DNA from: Roseateles subflavus
GTDB lineage: Bacteria; Pseudomonadota; Gammaproteobacteria; Burkholderiales; Burkholderiaceae_C
DNA: 64,000 nt
Direction of reading: 5' to 3'
Assembly: GCF_030285365.1 (NCBI RefSeq)
Contig: NZ_JASVDS010000001.1
Coordinates: 992,001-1,056,000 of the forward strand
Under the pieces are notes generated by a model. The model was given only the letters and a program-made list of their open reading frames with translations. It ran no database searches and was not told the DNA's origin. This document shows, in pieces, positions 38,158 to 47,146 of this stretch (position 1 is its first letter; every line of letters starts with the position of its first letter). Position numbers and translations under genes: made by a program.

Positions 38158-40409
38158 GCCGTGTGAGACGCTGGGCCTGGCTGGTCTCGCTGCTGGCCGT
38201 TGCCGGGGCGGGCGGCCTGCTGGCCTTCCTGCTGTCCATCGGCGCCACGGCGGAGCGCGGCTTCTTCGTGCGGCATTCGCTCTGGCTCCTGGGGCTGAAT
38301 GTCGGCGTGGCGGTCGTGCTGGCCACGGTCATCATCAGCGCCGGCGTCCGTCTGGTGCTGCGGGTGCGCCGGGGCAAGTTCGGCAGTCGCCTGCTGCTCA
38401 AGCTCGCCGGCATCTTTGCCCTCGTGGGCGTGGTGCCGGGCGTGCTGATCTACACCGTGTCCTACCAGTTCGTGAACCGCTCCATCGAAAGCTGGTTCGA
38501 CGTGCGCCTCGCCAGCGCCCTGGAGTCCGGCCTGAAGCTGGGGCAGGGCACGCTCGACGGCCTCGTCAACGAGCTGGGCACCAAGACACGCAGTGCCGCC
38601 GAGCGCCTGGGCGAGCAGGGCGGCACGCCGATGACGCTGGCGCTCGAGCGGCTGCGGGACCAGCTCTCGGCCCGTTCCGTCAGCCTGCTGGGCGCCAACG
38701 GGCAGCCGCTGGCGGTGGTCGGCGGCGCGGACAACCCCTCGCTCACCCTCAGCCGCACCAGCAGCAACCTGCTGCGCGACGTGCGCCGCCAGGGCGTGAT
38801 CAGCAAGATCGAAGGCCTGGAGGACGAGGCCAAGGCGCTGCAGGGCCAGGCCCGCATCCGCGCCCTGGCCCTCGTGCCCAGCAACGACTTCAGCCTCGGC
38901 GCCAGCGACCGCTATCTGATGGTCGTGCAGGGCCTGCCGGGCTCGGTGCTGGCCAATGCGCTCGCCGTGCAGAACGCCAACCTCGAGTACCAGCAGCGCT
39001 CGCTGGAACGGGACGGCATGCGCGGCATGTACCTCGGTACGCTCACGCTGGTGCTGATCCTGGCCACCTTCGCCGCGCTGCTGCTGGCCGTGACCCTGGG
39101 CGACCAGCTCGCCCAGCCGCTGCTGCTGCTGGCCGACGGCATGCGCCAGGTGGCACAGGGCGACCTCACCGCCAAGCCCACCATCGCCTCGCGCGACGAG
39201 CTGGGCGGCCTCACCCGCAGCTTTGCCGACATGACCCAGCAGCTGGCCGATGCCCGCCACATGGTCGAGCAGAGCGTGACCCAGCTTGAAAGCGCCCGCA
39301 CCCACCTCCAGACCATCCTGGACAACCTCACCGCCGGCGTGATCGGCTTCGATGCCCGCGGCGGCATGGACACCATCAACCCCGGCGCCACGCGCATCCT
39401 GCGCCTGCCGCTGTCGGCCTACCAGGGGCAGCGCATGGAGGCGGTGCCCGAGCTGCAGGACTTCGCCGCCGAGGTCGCCCAGCGCTTCGCCAGCAGCGAG
39501 GACAGCGACGGCACCTGGCAGGACAGCTTCGAGCTCAAGCTGCCGGGGCAGGAGGAATCGCTCAACCTGCTGATGCGCGGCGCGACCCTGCCCGAGGGCG
39601 AGCGGCTGATCGTGTTCGACGACATCTCCGAGGTCGTGTCGGCCCAGCGCTCCGCGGCCTGGAGCGAAGTGGCCCGGCGTCTGGCGCACGAGATCAAGAA
39701 CCCGCTGACGCCCATCCAGCTCTCGGCCGAGCGCCTGCAGCACAAGCTCGAGGCCAAGCTCGAGGGGCCGGACCAGGCCATGCTCGTGCGTTCGGTCGGC
39801 ACCATCGTCAACCAGGTGCAGGCGATGAAGCAGCTCGTCAACGAGTTCCGCGACTACGCCCGCCTGCCCGCCGCGCAGCTCAAGCCGCTGGACCTCAATG
39901 CGCTGGTGGGCGAGGTGCTGATGCTCTATGCCTCGGCCCAGGAGGCCGGGCGGCTGCATGCCGAGCTCACCGCGGATCTCCCCATGATCGTGGGGGACGC
40001 GACCCAGCTGCGCCAGGTCATCCACAACCTGGTGCAGAACGCGCTCGACGCGGTTGCTGATCGAGAACAAGGGCATGTGCGGGTACGCACGCTCAAATCT
40101 CTGGGCGACACTGGCGAACTTCGGGGCTTGCGCCTCGTGATCTCGGATAACGGTCCCGGCTTTGCGGAGAAAGTGCTCAAGAGAGCCTTCGAGCCCTACG
40201 TGACCACCAAGTCCAAGGGCACGGGGCTGGGGCTGGCCGTGGTCAAGAAGATCGCCGACGAGCATGGGGCGCGCATCCGCCTCAGCAATCTGCATCCCGA
40301 GGCCGACGAGTCCCTGCCGCCGAACGGCGCGCAAGTTTCGTTATCATTTTCAAAACTCGCGACTGCACCGAGCCCGGCCGAGCCGAGCGACGCTCCCGGG
40401 GCTGCGTGA
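38154..40409 (+). CDS. ntrY: NtrY-like membrane sensor histidine kinase
   Basis: A 751-residue kinase. Two N-terminal helices (residues about 7–28 and 38–60) and further hydrophobic segments near residues 85–105 and 290–310 frame a periplasmic region of about 180 residues, as in NtrY. HAMP, a PAS domain (LQTILDNLTAGVIGFDARG), HisKA with His512 in RRLAHEIKNPLTPIQLS, and HATPase boxes (NLVQNALDAV, SDNGPGF, GTGLGLAVV) follow. NtrY relatives sense nitrogen or redox state. The GTG at 38154 lies 8 bp after GAAGG of the second repeat copy. The response regulator starts 13 bp downstream. Confidence 0.9.
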   Translation: MSRVRRWAWLVSLLAVAGAGGLLAFLLSIGATAERGFFVRHSLWLLGLNVGVAVVLATVIISAGVRLVLRVRRGKFGSRLLLKLAGIFALVGVVPGVLIYTVSYQFVNRSIESWFDVRLASALESGLKLGQGTLDGLVNELGTKTRSAAERLGEQGGTPMTLALERLRDQLSARSVSLLGANGQPLAVVGGADNPSLTLSRTSSNLLRDVRRQGVISKIEGLEDEAKALQGQARIRALALVPSNDFSLGASDRYLMVVQGLPGSVLANALAVQNANLEYQQRSLERDGMRGMYLGTLTLVLILATFAALLLAVTLGDQLAQPLLLLADGMRQVAQGDLTAKPTIASRDELGGLTRSFADMTQQLADARHMVEQSVTQLESARTHLQTILDNLTAGVIGFDARGGMDTINPGATRILRLPLSAYQGQRMEAVPELQDFAAEVAQRFASSEDSDGTWQDSFELKLPGQEESLNLLMRGATLPEGERLIVFDDISEVVSAQRSAAWSEVARRLAHEIKNPLTPIQLSAERLQHKLEAKLEGPDQAMLVRSVGTIVNQVQAMKQLVNEFRDYARLPAAQLKPLDLNALVGEVLMLYASAQEAGRLHAELTADLPMIVGDATQLRQVIHNLVQNALDAVADREQGHVRVRTLKSLGDTGELRGLRLVISDNGPGFAEKVLKRAFEPYVTTKSKGTGLGLAVVKKIADEHGARIRLSNLHPEADESLPPNGAQVSLSFSKLATAPSPAEPSDAPGAA

Positions 40410-40422
40410 ACAGTAGGCATAC

Positions 40423-41133
40423 ATGGCAACCATTCTTGTTGTTGACGACGAACTGGGCATCCGGGCCCTGTTGTCTGAAATCCTGACCGACGAAGGTCAC
40501 ACGATCGAGCTGGCGGAAAACGCCGGCCAGGCCCGCGCCGTCCGTGAGCGCATGCGCCCCGACCTCGTGCTGCTGGACATCTGGATGCCCGACGTCGACG
40601 GCGTCACCCTGCTCAAGGAGTGGGGCAGCAGCGGCCAGCTGACCATGCCCGTCATCATGATGAGCGGCCACGGCACCATCGACACCGCGGTGGAGGCCAC
40701 CAAGTTCGGCGCCATCGCCTTCCTGGAAAAGCCCATCACGCTGCAGAAGCTCCTGCGCGCGGTCGAGCAGGCCCTCGTCAAGACCGCCCCGCGCCCGGCC
40801 GCCCCGGCGCCCGGTCTGCCGAGCTACGCGGCGCGTCCGGAGCTGCCCATGCACCCGCACAGTTCGGTGCTGAACCACAGCGGCCATGCCGTGGCGCCGG
40901 TGATCGCCCCTGTGCAGGCGCTGGCCTCCGAACAGCTCTTCGAGCTCGACCGTCCGCTGCGCGAGGCGCGCGATGCCTTCGAGAAGAGCTACTTCGAGTT
41001 CCACCTGGCCAAGGAGAACGGCTCCATGACCCGCGTGGCCGAGAAGACCGGCCTCGAGCGCACCCATCTGTACCGAAAGCTCAAGCAGCTGGGCGTTGAT
41101 CTTTCAAGAAATAAGCGCAACAGCCAAATTTAG
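40423..41133 (+). CDS. NtrX-like response regulator lacking the AAA+ sigma-54 domain
   Basis: A 236-residue regulator. The receiver domain (residues 1–120) has the acidic pocket in VVDDE, phospho-Asp52 in VLLDIWMPD, and the late KP of FLEKPI. A Pro/Ala-rich linker of about 60 residues follows, then a Fis-type helix-turn-helix (ENGSMTRVAEKTGLERTHLYRKLKQLGV). True NtrX (about 450 residues) has a sigma-54-activating ATPase between the two; here it is absent and no remnant remains, so this must act without it. It is the cognate partner of the kinase 13 bp upstream. tRNA-Phe follows. Confidence 0.92.
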   Translation: MATILVVDDELGIRALLSEILTDEGHTIELAENAGQARAVRERMRPDLVLLDIWMPDVDGVTLLKEWGSSGQLTMPVIMMSGHGTIDTAVEATKFGAIAFLEKPITLQKLLRAVEQALVKTAPRPAAPAPGLPSYAARPELPMHPHSSVLNHSGHAVAPVIAPVQALASEQLFELDRPLREARDAFEKSYFEFHLAKENGSMTRVAEKTGLERTHLYRKLKQLGVDLSRNKRNSQI

Positions 41134-41136
41134 TGT

Positions 41137-41142
41137 TATAGT
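41137..41142 (+). promoter_or_regulatory. Candidate -10 box for tRNA-Phe
   Basis: TATAGT, 56 bp before the mature tRNA 5' end and 4 bp after the regulator stop. Read-through from ntrYX is also possible. Confidence 0.35.
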
Positions 41143-41198
41143 CATGGTCTTCGCTGATCTTTGCGCCGCAAGACGCAGGCGGTCAGAGAAGAAAAGAT

Positions 41199-41274
41199 GG
41201 CCAAGTAGCTCAGTTGGTAGAGCAGCGGATTGAAAATCCGCGTGTCGGTGGTTCGATTCCGCCCTTGGCCACCA
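41199..41274 (+). tRNA. tRNA-Phe (GAA)
   Basis: A 76-nt cloverleaf. The acceptor arms GGCCAAG and CTTGGCC are followed by an encoded ACCA. The D-loop region AGCTCAGTTGGTAGAGC is standard. The anticodon stem GCGGA/TCCGC has loop TTGAAAA with anticodon GAA at 41232–41234. The T-arm contains GGTTCGATTCC. All four stems pair. Confidence 0.98.
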
Positions 41275-41316
41275 AGACAAGTGCTTCGATCGCCTCCCGG
41301 CGGCTGAAGCCGCAAC

Positions 41317-41343
41317 AAAAGCCCGGCATGCCCGGGCTTTTTT
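41317..41343 (+). terminator. Intrinsic terminator of tRNA-Phe
   Basis: AAAA, GCCCGG–CATGC–CCGGGC, then six T, 43 bp after the tRNA. Confidence 0.92.
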
Positions 41344-41465
41344 GCGTCCGTGTGGGCCACCGACGGTGGGTGACGGGCCGCTCGCCTCGGGGCGGCTTCC
41401 GCAATTCCCCCGTAGGCCCGGGCGGCGGTCCCACGTAGCATGCCGGACTTTTTAGGGAGCCTCCC

Positions 41466-41948
41466 ATGGATCAAGACAATTCGCTCAACGTCGGCCGCGA
41501 CGCCCGCATCCTGGCCCGCAAGTCCTGGACCGCCTACATCCGCGTCGTCCTCCTGGGCCTGGTGGCCCTGGTGCTGCTGGCCGCGTTCTGGGGGGCCAAC
41601 TGGAAGGGCGGGCTGCTGCTCACGGTGCCGGTGGTGGCCTTCCTGGTCTACCAGGTGCTGGAAATCCGCAGCCACCATCTCTATGTCGACGACATCGGCG
41701 TCTGGCATTCCCGCGGCATCCTGCCCTGGAGCAAGGGCATCACCGGCGTGAAGTGGCGCGACCTGGACGAGGCCGTCTTCTTCCAGGGCCTGGGCAGCTG
41801 GCTGCTGAAGTCCTACACGGTGCGCATCGGGCACCGCTTCACCAAGGCCAACGAGATCATCATGACGCACATGGCCGGCGGGCATGAGGCCGCCATGACG
41901 GTCAACGCCATGCACCAGGACCTGGTGCGCCAGGGACGCCTGGGCTGA
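41466..41948 (+). CDS. Small membrane protein with a PH-like (bPH2) domain
   Basis: A 160-residue protein. Two adjacent hydrophobic helices (residues about 24–45 and 48–64) are followed by a cytoplasmic domain of about 90 residues. Its pattern (HHLYVDDIGVWHSRGILPWSKGITGVKWRDLDEAVF) resembles the bacterial PH-like YdbS/YdbT type. The start at 41466 follows GGGAG. No partner is adjacent and the function is unknown. Confidence 0.75.
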   Translation: MDQDNSLNVGRDARILARKSWTAYIRVVLLGLVALVLLAAFWGANWKGGLLLTVPVVAFLVYQVLEIRSHHLYVDDIGVWHSRGILPWSKGITGVKWRDLDEAVFFQGLGSWLLKSYTVRIGHRFTKANEIIMTHMAGGHEAAMTVNAMHQDLVRQGRLG

Positions 41949-42068
41949 CGCCGGGCCGCGCCGTGCCGCGGGCCCGCCCGGCGCCTGTGTGACAGCCCCG
42001 ACACGCCGCCCTTATCAAGCTGTCATCCGGCCTTGCGATGCTGCCGGACTTCACTCACGGAGTCCCGC

Positions 42069-43268
42069 ATGTCCATCGTCCCAGTGCCCGTTTCCACCCG
42101 CGCGTCGCGCCGCCTGACGCCGCTGGCCGCCTTGCCGGTGGCCATCCTGCTGGCGGCGTTGGCCGCCTGCGGGGGCAGTGCCTCCGAACCCCAGCCCTGG
42201 CCGCCGGCCTCCGCGGTGATCGCTCACCGTGGCGCGTCCGCCCTGCGTCCCGAGCACACGCTGGCCGCCTACCAGAAGGCCATCGACGACGGCGCGGACA
42301 TCATCGAGCCCGATCTCGTCTCGACCAAGGACGGCGTGCTGGTGGCCCGCCACGAGAACGCCATCGCCATCCTGAACGCCGACGGCAGCCTCAAGGAGGC
42401 CACGACGAACGTGGCGGACAAGCCCGAGTTCAAGGACCGGCTGCGCACCAAGTCCGTCGACGGCGTCAGCATCCGGGGCTGGTTCACGGAGGACTTCACG
42501 CTGGCCGAGCTCAAGACGCTGCGCGCCCGCGAGCGCATTCCGGCCGTGCGCCCGGGCAATGTCACCTTCAACGACCAGTTCGAGGTCCCGACGCTGCAGG
42601 AGGTGATCGACCTCGCCAAGGCGCAGACGGCCGCCAAGGGCCGCACCATCGGCATCATTCCCGAGACCAAGCACCCGTCCTACTTCCAGTCCATCGGCCT
42701 GCCGCTGGAGCCGACCCTGCTGTCGGTGCTCGACAAGAACGGCTGGAACCACCGCGATGCGCCGGTGATCGTCCAGTCCTTCGAGGTGGCCAACCTGAAG
42801 GCCATCGCGCAGAAGAGCACGGTGCGCCTGGTGCAGCTGATCAACAGCAGCGGCCGGCCCTGGGACTTCATCCAGGAAGGCGCGGCCAACACGCGCAGCT
42901 ACGCCGACCTGGTCACCCCGGACGGGCTGAAGGAGATCGCCCGCTACGCCTATGCGGTCGGTCCGTACAAGGAATGGGTGATCCCGCAGGTCCGCGATGC
43001 CAAGGGCGTGGCCACGGGCCTGGGCCAGCCGACGAGCTTCGCGCGTGACGCGCACGCGGCGGGGCTGAAGATCACGATCTGGACGCTGCGACCGGAGAAC
43101 GCCTTCCTGCCGACCGGTCTGCAGGGGGCGCCGTCCGCCGACGCCACGGCGCGCGGCAACAGCGTGGCGGAAATCCGCGCCTACCTCGATGCCGGCATCG
43201 ACGGCTTCTTCACCGACGACTCCGCCGTCGGCCGCCTGGCGGTGCAGGGCTGGAAGCCGGCGAACTGA
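42069..43268 (+). CDS. glpQ: Glycerophosphodiester phosphodiesterase, lipoprotein
   Basis: A 399-residue exported enzyme that hydrolyses glycerophosphodiesters to glycerol-3-phosphate and an alcohol. The signal peptide ends in a lipobox (LAALAAC), so the mature protein is lipid-anchored. The GDPD catalytic signature is complete: IAHRGASALRPEHTLAAYQKAI, DIIEPDLVSTKDGVLVARHE (metal Glu and Asp, second His), a later IIPETKHPSYF, and the C-terminal DGFFTDD. Length and inserts match the periplasmic GlpQ class. A CTGTCAT half-site of the Pho-box type occurs at 42020, but its partner repeat is poor. Confidence 0.92.
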   Translation: MSIVPVPVSTRASRRLTPLAALPVAILLAALAACGGSASEPQPWPPASAVIAHRGASALRPEHTLAAYQKAIDDGADIIEPDLVSTKDGVLVARHENAIAILNADGSLKEATTNVADKPEFKDRLRTKSVDGVSIRGWFTEDFTLAELKTLRARERIPAVRPGNVTFNDQFEVPTLQEVIDLAKAQTAAKGRTIGIIPETKHPSYFQSIGLPLEPTLLSVLDKNGWNHRDAPVIVQSFEVANLKAIAQKSTVRLVQLINSSGRPWDFIQEGAANTRSYADLVTPDGLKEIARYAYAVGPYKEWVIPQVRDAKGVATGLGQPTSFARDAHAAGLKITIWTLRPENAFLPTGLQGAPSADATARGNSVAEIRAYLDAGIDGFFTDDSAVGRLAVQGWKPAN

Positions 43269-43357
43269 GCGGGCGCGCGGCGGTGATTTGACGCACGGAC
43301 CCGCCGTGCGTCGGGCGGATTCCCTGGCGCGGCGCGGATCTTGAGCGGGCCTCGCGG

Positions 43358-43363
43358 TACGAT
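43358..43363 (+). promoter_or_regulatory. Candidate -10 box for the YkgJ-type gene
   Basis: TACGAT followed by GCCGGCC, 37 bp before the start codon; fits the window's common -10 pattern. Confidence 0.35.
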
Positions 43364-43400
43364 GCCGGCCCCAGCCGCATCAACGCCCGCCGCCCGCGCC

Positions 43401-43814
43401 ATGAGATCGTCCATCCACATCGTCGACGTCGACCGCACGGAGACCTGGACGCGCTACCGCAAGGGCCTGTGCGACACCTGCGCCGCCAACTGCTGCACCA
43501 TGCCCGTGGAGGCCCGCCTGGCGGACCTCGTGCGACTGGGGCTGGTCGATGCCTTCGAGGCCGAGCACGAGGCGCCCAAGCAGATCGCCAAGCGTCTGAG
43601 CAAGGCGGGGCTGATCGAGCACTTCAGCTTCCGCCATGAGATCTTCCAGCTGGCCCGCCGTGCCGGGGGCGACTGCCAGTTCCTCGATGCGAAGACGCGA
43701 CGCTGCACGGTCTACGAGCGCCGCCCGGACATCTGCCGCAAGCATCCCCAGGTGGGGCCGCGGCCCGGGCACTGCCCCTTCGGCCCCCGCCGCGAGGCAC
43801 CGCAGCGGGACTGA
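43401..43814 (+). CDS. YkgJ-family Cys-cluster protein
   Basis: A 137-residue cytoplasmic protein with the zinc/iron-chelate pattern of the YkgJ/UPF0153 family: GLCDTCAANCCTMPV near the N-terminus, then CQFLD, RRCTVYERRPDICRKHP and CPF. At least seven Cys are available for a metal site. Some relatives have been linked to Fe–S or oxygenase assembly, but no reaction is known here. The start at 43401 is chosen because upstream in-frame codons are low complexity. Confidence 0.85.
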   Translation: MRSSIHIVDVDRTETWTRYRKGLCDTCAANCCTMPVEARLADLVRLGLVDAFEAEHEAPKQIAKRLSKAGLIEHFSFRHEIFQLARRAGGDCQFLDAKTRRCTVYERRPDICRKHPQVGPRPGHCPFGPRREAPQRD

Positions 43815-43894
43815 GACCGCGGGATGGATGCGGCGTCAGCGCGGCCCGTCCCTCGGCCGCAAGGCCCCGGCGCGCCGGGGGCGGGCCGATCCGG

Positions 43895-43900
43895 GATAAT
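43895..43900 (+). promoter_or_regulatory. Candidate -10 box for the murA-like gene
   Basis: GATAAT followed by CGGCGCC, 48 bp before the ATG. Confidence 0.4.
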
Positions 43901-43948
43901 CGGCGCCGTCCCCCTTCCCAGGGGCCCGACCCTCTCGCTGCAGCATCC

Positions 43949-45250
43949 ATGTCGAATCTGATTGTTCACGGCGGCACCCCGCTGGCTGGCCGCATCATCC
44001 CCTCGGCCAACAAGAACGCCATCCTGCCCATCCTGTGCGCCACCCTGCTCACCGCCGAGCCGGTGCGCTTGCGGGGCATCACCGAGATCACCGACGTCAA
44101 GAAGATCCTCGAGGTCTTCCGCAAGCTGGGCAGCACCGTCGAGGTGGACTACAAGACCGGCATCCTGGACGTGCACCACCGCGACACCCATTTCGATGCC
44201 GCGACGGACCGCCTGCCGGAGGAGATGCGCTCCTCCATCATGCTGGTGCCGGGCCTGATGGCGCGTTTCGGCGCCGCCCGCATCGAGGACGACGTCAAGG
44301 GCTGCACGCTGGGCGCCCGCGAGATCGATCCGCACGTGGAGGTCTTCGAGCGCTTCGGCGCCAGCGTGCAGCGTCTGAGCGACGGCCTGCTGCTGAGCGT
44401 CGACCGCCCGCTCAAGGCCAACGACCACTGGACGGACTACGCCTCCGTCACCACCACCGAGAATTTCGTGCTCTGCGCCGCGCTGGCCGAAGGCACCTCG
44501 ACGCTGATGAACGCGGCCTCCGAGCCGCACGTGCAGGAGTTCTGCGCCTTCATGCAGATGCTGGGCGCGAAGATCGAGGGCCTGGGCACCTCGCGTCTCA
44601 AGATCACCGGCGTGCCGCGCCTGGGCGGCGGCGACTTCACCTTCGCCGAGGACTTCCACGAGATCGTCACCTTCCTCGCGCTCGGCGCGATCACCGGCGG
44701 CGACGTGCAGGTCAAGAACTCCCATCCCGAGCAGTTCCCGCTGATCGACCGCACCTTCGCGAAGTTCGGCGTGCACATCGAGCACAAGGACGGCTGGTCG
44801 CGGGCCGTCACGCAGGGCCCGCTCAAGGTCAAGGAGCCCTTCACGCGCAACATCCTGCAGAAGGTCGAGGCCGCGCCCTGGCCCTACCTGCCGGTGGACC
44901 TGCTGCCCATCTTCGTGGCCCTGGGCGTGAAGGCCGAGGGCAGCGTGATGTTCTGGAACAAGATCTACGACGGGGCGATGGGCTGGACCTCCGAGCTGTC
45001 CAAGTTCGGCGGGCATGCCTTCCTCTCGGACCCGCACCGCATGGTCACCTTCGGCGGCAAGCCCCTGCATGCGGCCGAGGTCGAGAGCCCCTACATCATC
45101 CGCGTGGCCATCGCCCTGCTGATGGTGGCGGCGTCGATCCCCGGGCGTTCGGTGATCCGCAACGCGACGCCCATCCGGCGCGCCCACCCGCACTTCGTCG
45201 AGAACATCTGCACCCTCGGCGCCCGCATCGAGTGGGTGGACGGGGACTGA
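43949..45250 (+). CDS. MurA-like UDP-N-acetylglucosamine 1-carboxyvinyltransferase (divergent)
   Basis: A 433-residue enolpyruvyl transferase of the EPSP-synthase/MurA superfamily. Lys and Asn of SANKNAILPIL match MurA Lys22/Asn23. The catalytic Cys loop is KGCTLGAREID, matching Cys115 (fosfomycin target). LPVDLLPIF keeps the Asp305 position, and SPYIIRVAIAL keeps an Arg near 397. Between these landmarks the sequence departs strongly from standard MurA, with extra residues around FWNKIYDGAMGWTSELSKFGG. I infer a second MurA paralogue rather than the housekeeping copy, which in betaproteobacteria usually sits beside hisG. It could make peptidoglycan precursor or another enolpyruvyl sugar. Confidence 0.85.
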   Translation: MSNLIVHGGTPLAGRIIPSANKNAILPILCATLLTAEPVRLRGITEITDVKKILEVFRKLGSTVEVDYKTGILDVHHRDTHFDAATDRLPEEMRSSIMLVPGLMARFGAARIEDDVKGCTLGAREIDPHVEVFERFGASVQRLSDGLLLSVDRPLKANDHWTDYASVTTTENFVLCAALAEGTSTLMNAASEPHVQEFCAFMQMLGAKIEGLGTSRLKITGVPRLGGGDFTFAEDFHEIVTFLALGAITGGDVQVKNSHPEQFPLIDRTFAKFGVHIEHKDGWSRAVTQGPLKVKEPFTRNILQKVEAAPWPYLPVDLLPIFVALGVKAEGSVMFWNKIYDGAMGWTSELSKFGGHAFLSDPHRMVTFGGKPLHAAEVESPYIIRVAIALLMVAASIPGRSVIRNATPIRRAHPHFVENICTLGARIEWVDGD

Positions 45251-45281
45251 TCCGGCCCCCTGACGCCATCCCGCTGTCCGC

Positions 45282-46214
45282 ATGCTGCCGCAGTTCCTGG
45301 GCTCCTGCCTGCGCTCCCTGCTTCCGGGGCTGGCGCTGCTGTCGGCCCTCGCCGCACCGGCGCGGGCCGCCGAGCTGCCGGCGATCACCTGGCTCGTCCA
45401 GGACGTGCCGCCGCACTTCAGCTACACCCGCTCGGGCCAGACGCCGCTGACGGTGGAGGACCTCGGCCAGGGCGAGCTCGACGGCTTCATGCGCATCCTG
45501 CTGAAGCGCATGCCGCAGTACCGTCACGTGCTGGTCGAGATGCCCTTCACGCGCTTCGAGGTCCAGGCTCGGCAGGGGCAGACGATGTGCAGCCTGCTGC
45601 ATGTGCGCACGCCGGAGCGCCTGGCCTGGCTCTACTTCAGTCATCTGTACCCGCCGCTGTTCTCGCGCCAGCTCCACGTCGTGGTGCACCGGGACCGGCT
45701 CGCGCAGTTCGAGACCGCCACGACCGGGCAGGCGCTGCAGCTGACCGACCTGCTCCAGCGCCCGGACCTCCAGGGCCTGCTGCCGCGGGACCGGGCCTTC
45801 GGTCCGCGGATCGATGCCCTCCTGAAGCAGGCGGGCGAGGCCGCACCCCGCACCGTCGTGCCCAACCGGAACATGCACCTGCTGCACATGCTGCGGGCCC
45901 GGCGCATGGACTACACGCTGGAGTACCCCTCCGTGGTGGATGAGTTCCTGCGCCTGCAGGGCGGGGACGACCTGGTGAAGCTGCCGCTGGCCGAGGGGCG
46001 CAGCACGCAGCTCGCCACCGTCGCCTGCAGCCGCACGCCGGAGGGGCGCCAGCACATCGAGGCCATCGACGCCGCCGTGCGCCGCCTCGCCCAGGAGAAG
46101 GACCGCGAGGGCTGGATGCGTGGCTGGCGCAAGGAGGGCCTGGACGAGCAGGACCGTCAGCGCGTGATCCGCTACATGGACGAGCGGGCCCGCGGCGGCC
46201 CGGCCATCGAGTGA
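45282..46214 (+). CDS. Periplasmic solute-binding-like protein (TIGR02285-type)
   Basis: A 310-residue protein with a signal peptide (LALLSALAAPARAAE). The body looks like a PBP type II fold (ITWLVQDVPPHFSY; GELDGFMRILLKRMPQYRHV), as in the TIGR02285 family that is often found without an ABC transporter. The ligand is unknown. It follows the MurA-like gene by 31 bp, and its stop overlaps the GTG of the pseudouridine synthase by 4 bp, so all three are probably one transcript. Confidence 0.8.
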   Translation: MLPQFLGSCLRSLLPGLALLSALAAPARAAELPAITWLVQDVPPHFSYTRSGQTPLTVEDLGQGELDGFMRILLKRMPQYRHVLVEMPFTRFEVQARQGQTMCSLLHVRTPERLAWLYFSHLYPPLFSRQLHVVVHRDRLAQFETATTGQALQLTDLLQRPDLQGLLPRDRAFGPRIDALLKQAGEAAPRTVVPNRNMHLLHMLRARRMDYTLEYPSVVDEFLRLQGGDDLVKLPLAEGRSTQLATVACSRTPEGRQHIEAIDAAVRRLAQEKDREGWMRGWRKEGLDEQDRQRVIRYMDERARGGPAIE

Positions 46215-47146
46215 GCCGTCCGCCCAAGCTCGCGCTGCCCATGCGCGAGGGCGTGAGCGCCTCCGCCCTGGCCTGCCCGGCCGGCGCCTGGACCCTGTTG
46301 CTGGACTTCCTGGCGGAGCGCCTCCCCCTGGTCGAACGCGAGGACTGGGCCGACCGCATGGCCGCCGGCGACGTGCTGGGGCCGCAGGGTCAGGTCTTGC
46401 CCCCCGGCACGCCCTACCGCGCCGGCCAGCGCATCTACTACTACCGCCGGGTGGCCCACGAGGCGCCCGTCCCCTTCGAGGAGCGGCTGGTGCAGGTGGA
46501 CGAGCACCTCGTGATCGCCGACAAGCCGCACTTCCTCTCGGTCACGCCCAAGGGCCGGCACGTGCAGCAGACGCTGCTGACGCGCCTCAAGCGCCGGCTG
46601 GATCTGCCGGACCTCACGCCCGTGCATCGCCTGGACCTGGAGACCGCCGGGCTCACGGTGTTCTGCGTGCAGCCGGCCCACCGCGATGCCTACCAGCGCC
46701 TGTTCCGCGAGCGCAGCGTCGATAAGGTCTACGAGGCCGTGGCCGCCGCACCGCCGGCGGGCCTGGCCCTGCCGCTGCGCTACCGCAGCCGTCTGGTGGA
46801 GCGCGCGGGCGATGCCTTCATGCAGATGGCCGAGGTGCCGGGCGAACCCAATGCCGAGACGCAGATCCGCTGCCTGCGCCTGCTGGGGCAGGGCCGGGCG
46901 CTGTACGAGCTGCACCCGCTGACGGGGCAGAAGCACCAGCTGCGCGCGCAGATGTGCGCGCTGGGGCTGCCGCTGGCAGGGGATCGCATCTACCCGGTGC
47001 TGCAGCCGCCGCGCGAAGACTTCGACGAGCCGCTGCAGCTGCTGGCGCGGGCCATCGCCTTCACGGATCCGGTGACGGGCGAGCGCCGGGCCTATCGCTC
47101 GACGCGTCAGCTGGCGCTGGCCGAGGCGAGCAGCAGCTCCGCCTGA
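46211..47146 (+). CDS. RluA-family pseudouridine synthase
   Basis: A 311-residue RNA pseudouridine synthase. The catalytic Asp is in VHRLDLETAGL. Other family landmarks are VIADKPHFLSVTP, KVYEAVA and LHPLTGQKHQLRAQM. It lacks an obvious S4 domain but has an N-terminal extension of about 80 residues. Its RNA target (rRNA or tRNA position) cannot be told. The start is GTG in a GTGA overlap with the preceding gene. Its last 40 bp overlap the convergent Cho-like gene tail to tail. Confidence 0.9.
   Translation: MSRPPKLALPMREGVSASALACPAGAWTLLLDFLAERLPLVEREDWADRMAAGDVLGPQGQVLPPGTPYRAGQRIYYYRRVAHEAPVPFEERLVQVDEHLVIADKPHFLSVTPKGRHVQQTLLTRLKRRLDLPDLTPVHRLDLETAGLTVFCVQPAHRDAYQRLFRERSVDKVYEAVAAAPPAGLALPLRYRSRLVERAGDAFMQMAEVPGEPNAETQIRCLRLLGQGRALYELHPLTGQKHQLRAQMCALGLPLAGDRIYPVLQPPREDFDEPLQLLARAIAFTDPVTGERRAYRSTRQLALAEASSSSA

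Noticed and set aside
40423-41200. Frameshift or deletion remnant of a full NtrX
   Set aside because: The receiver and Fis domains are in one clean frame and no ATPase-like residue pattern lies in other frames nearby.
42003-42050. Pho box upstream of the glycerophosphodiesterase gene
   Set aside because: Only one CTGTCAT half-site (42020–42026); the positions 11 bp either side match poorly.
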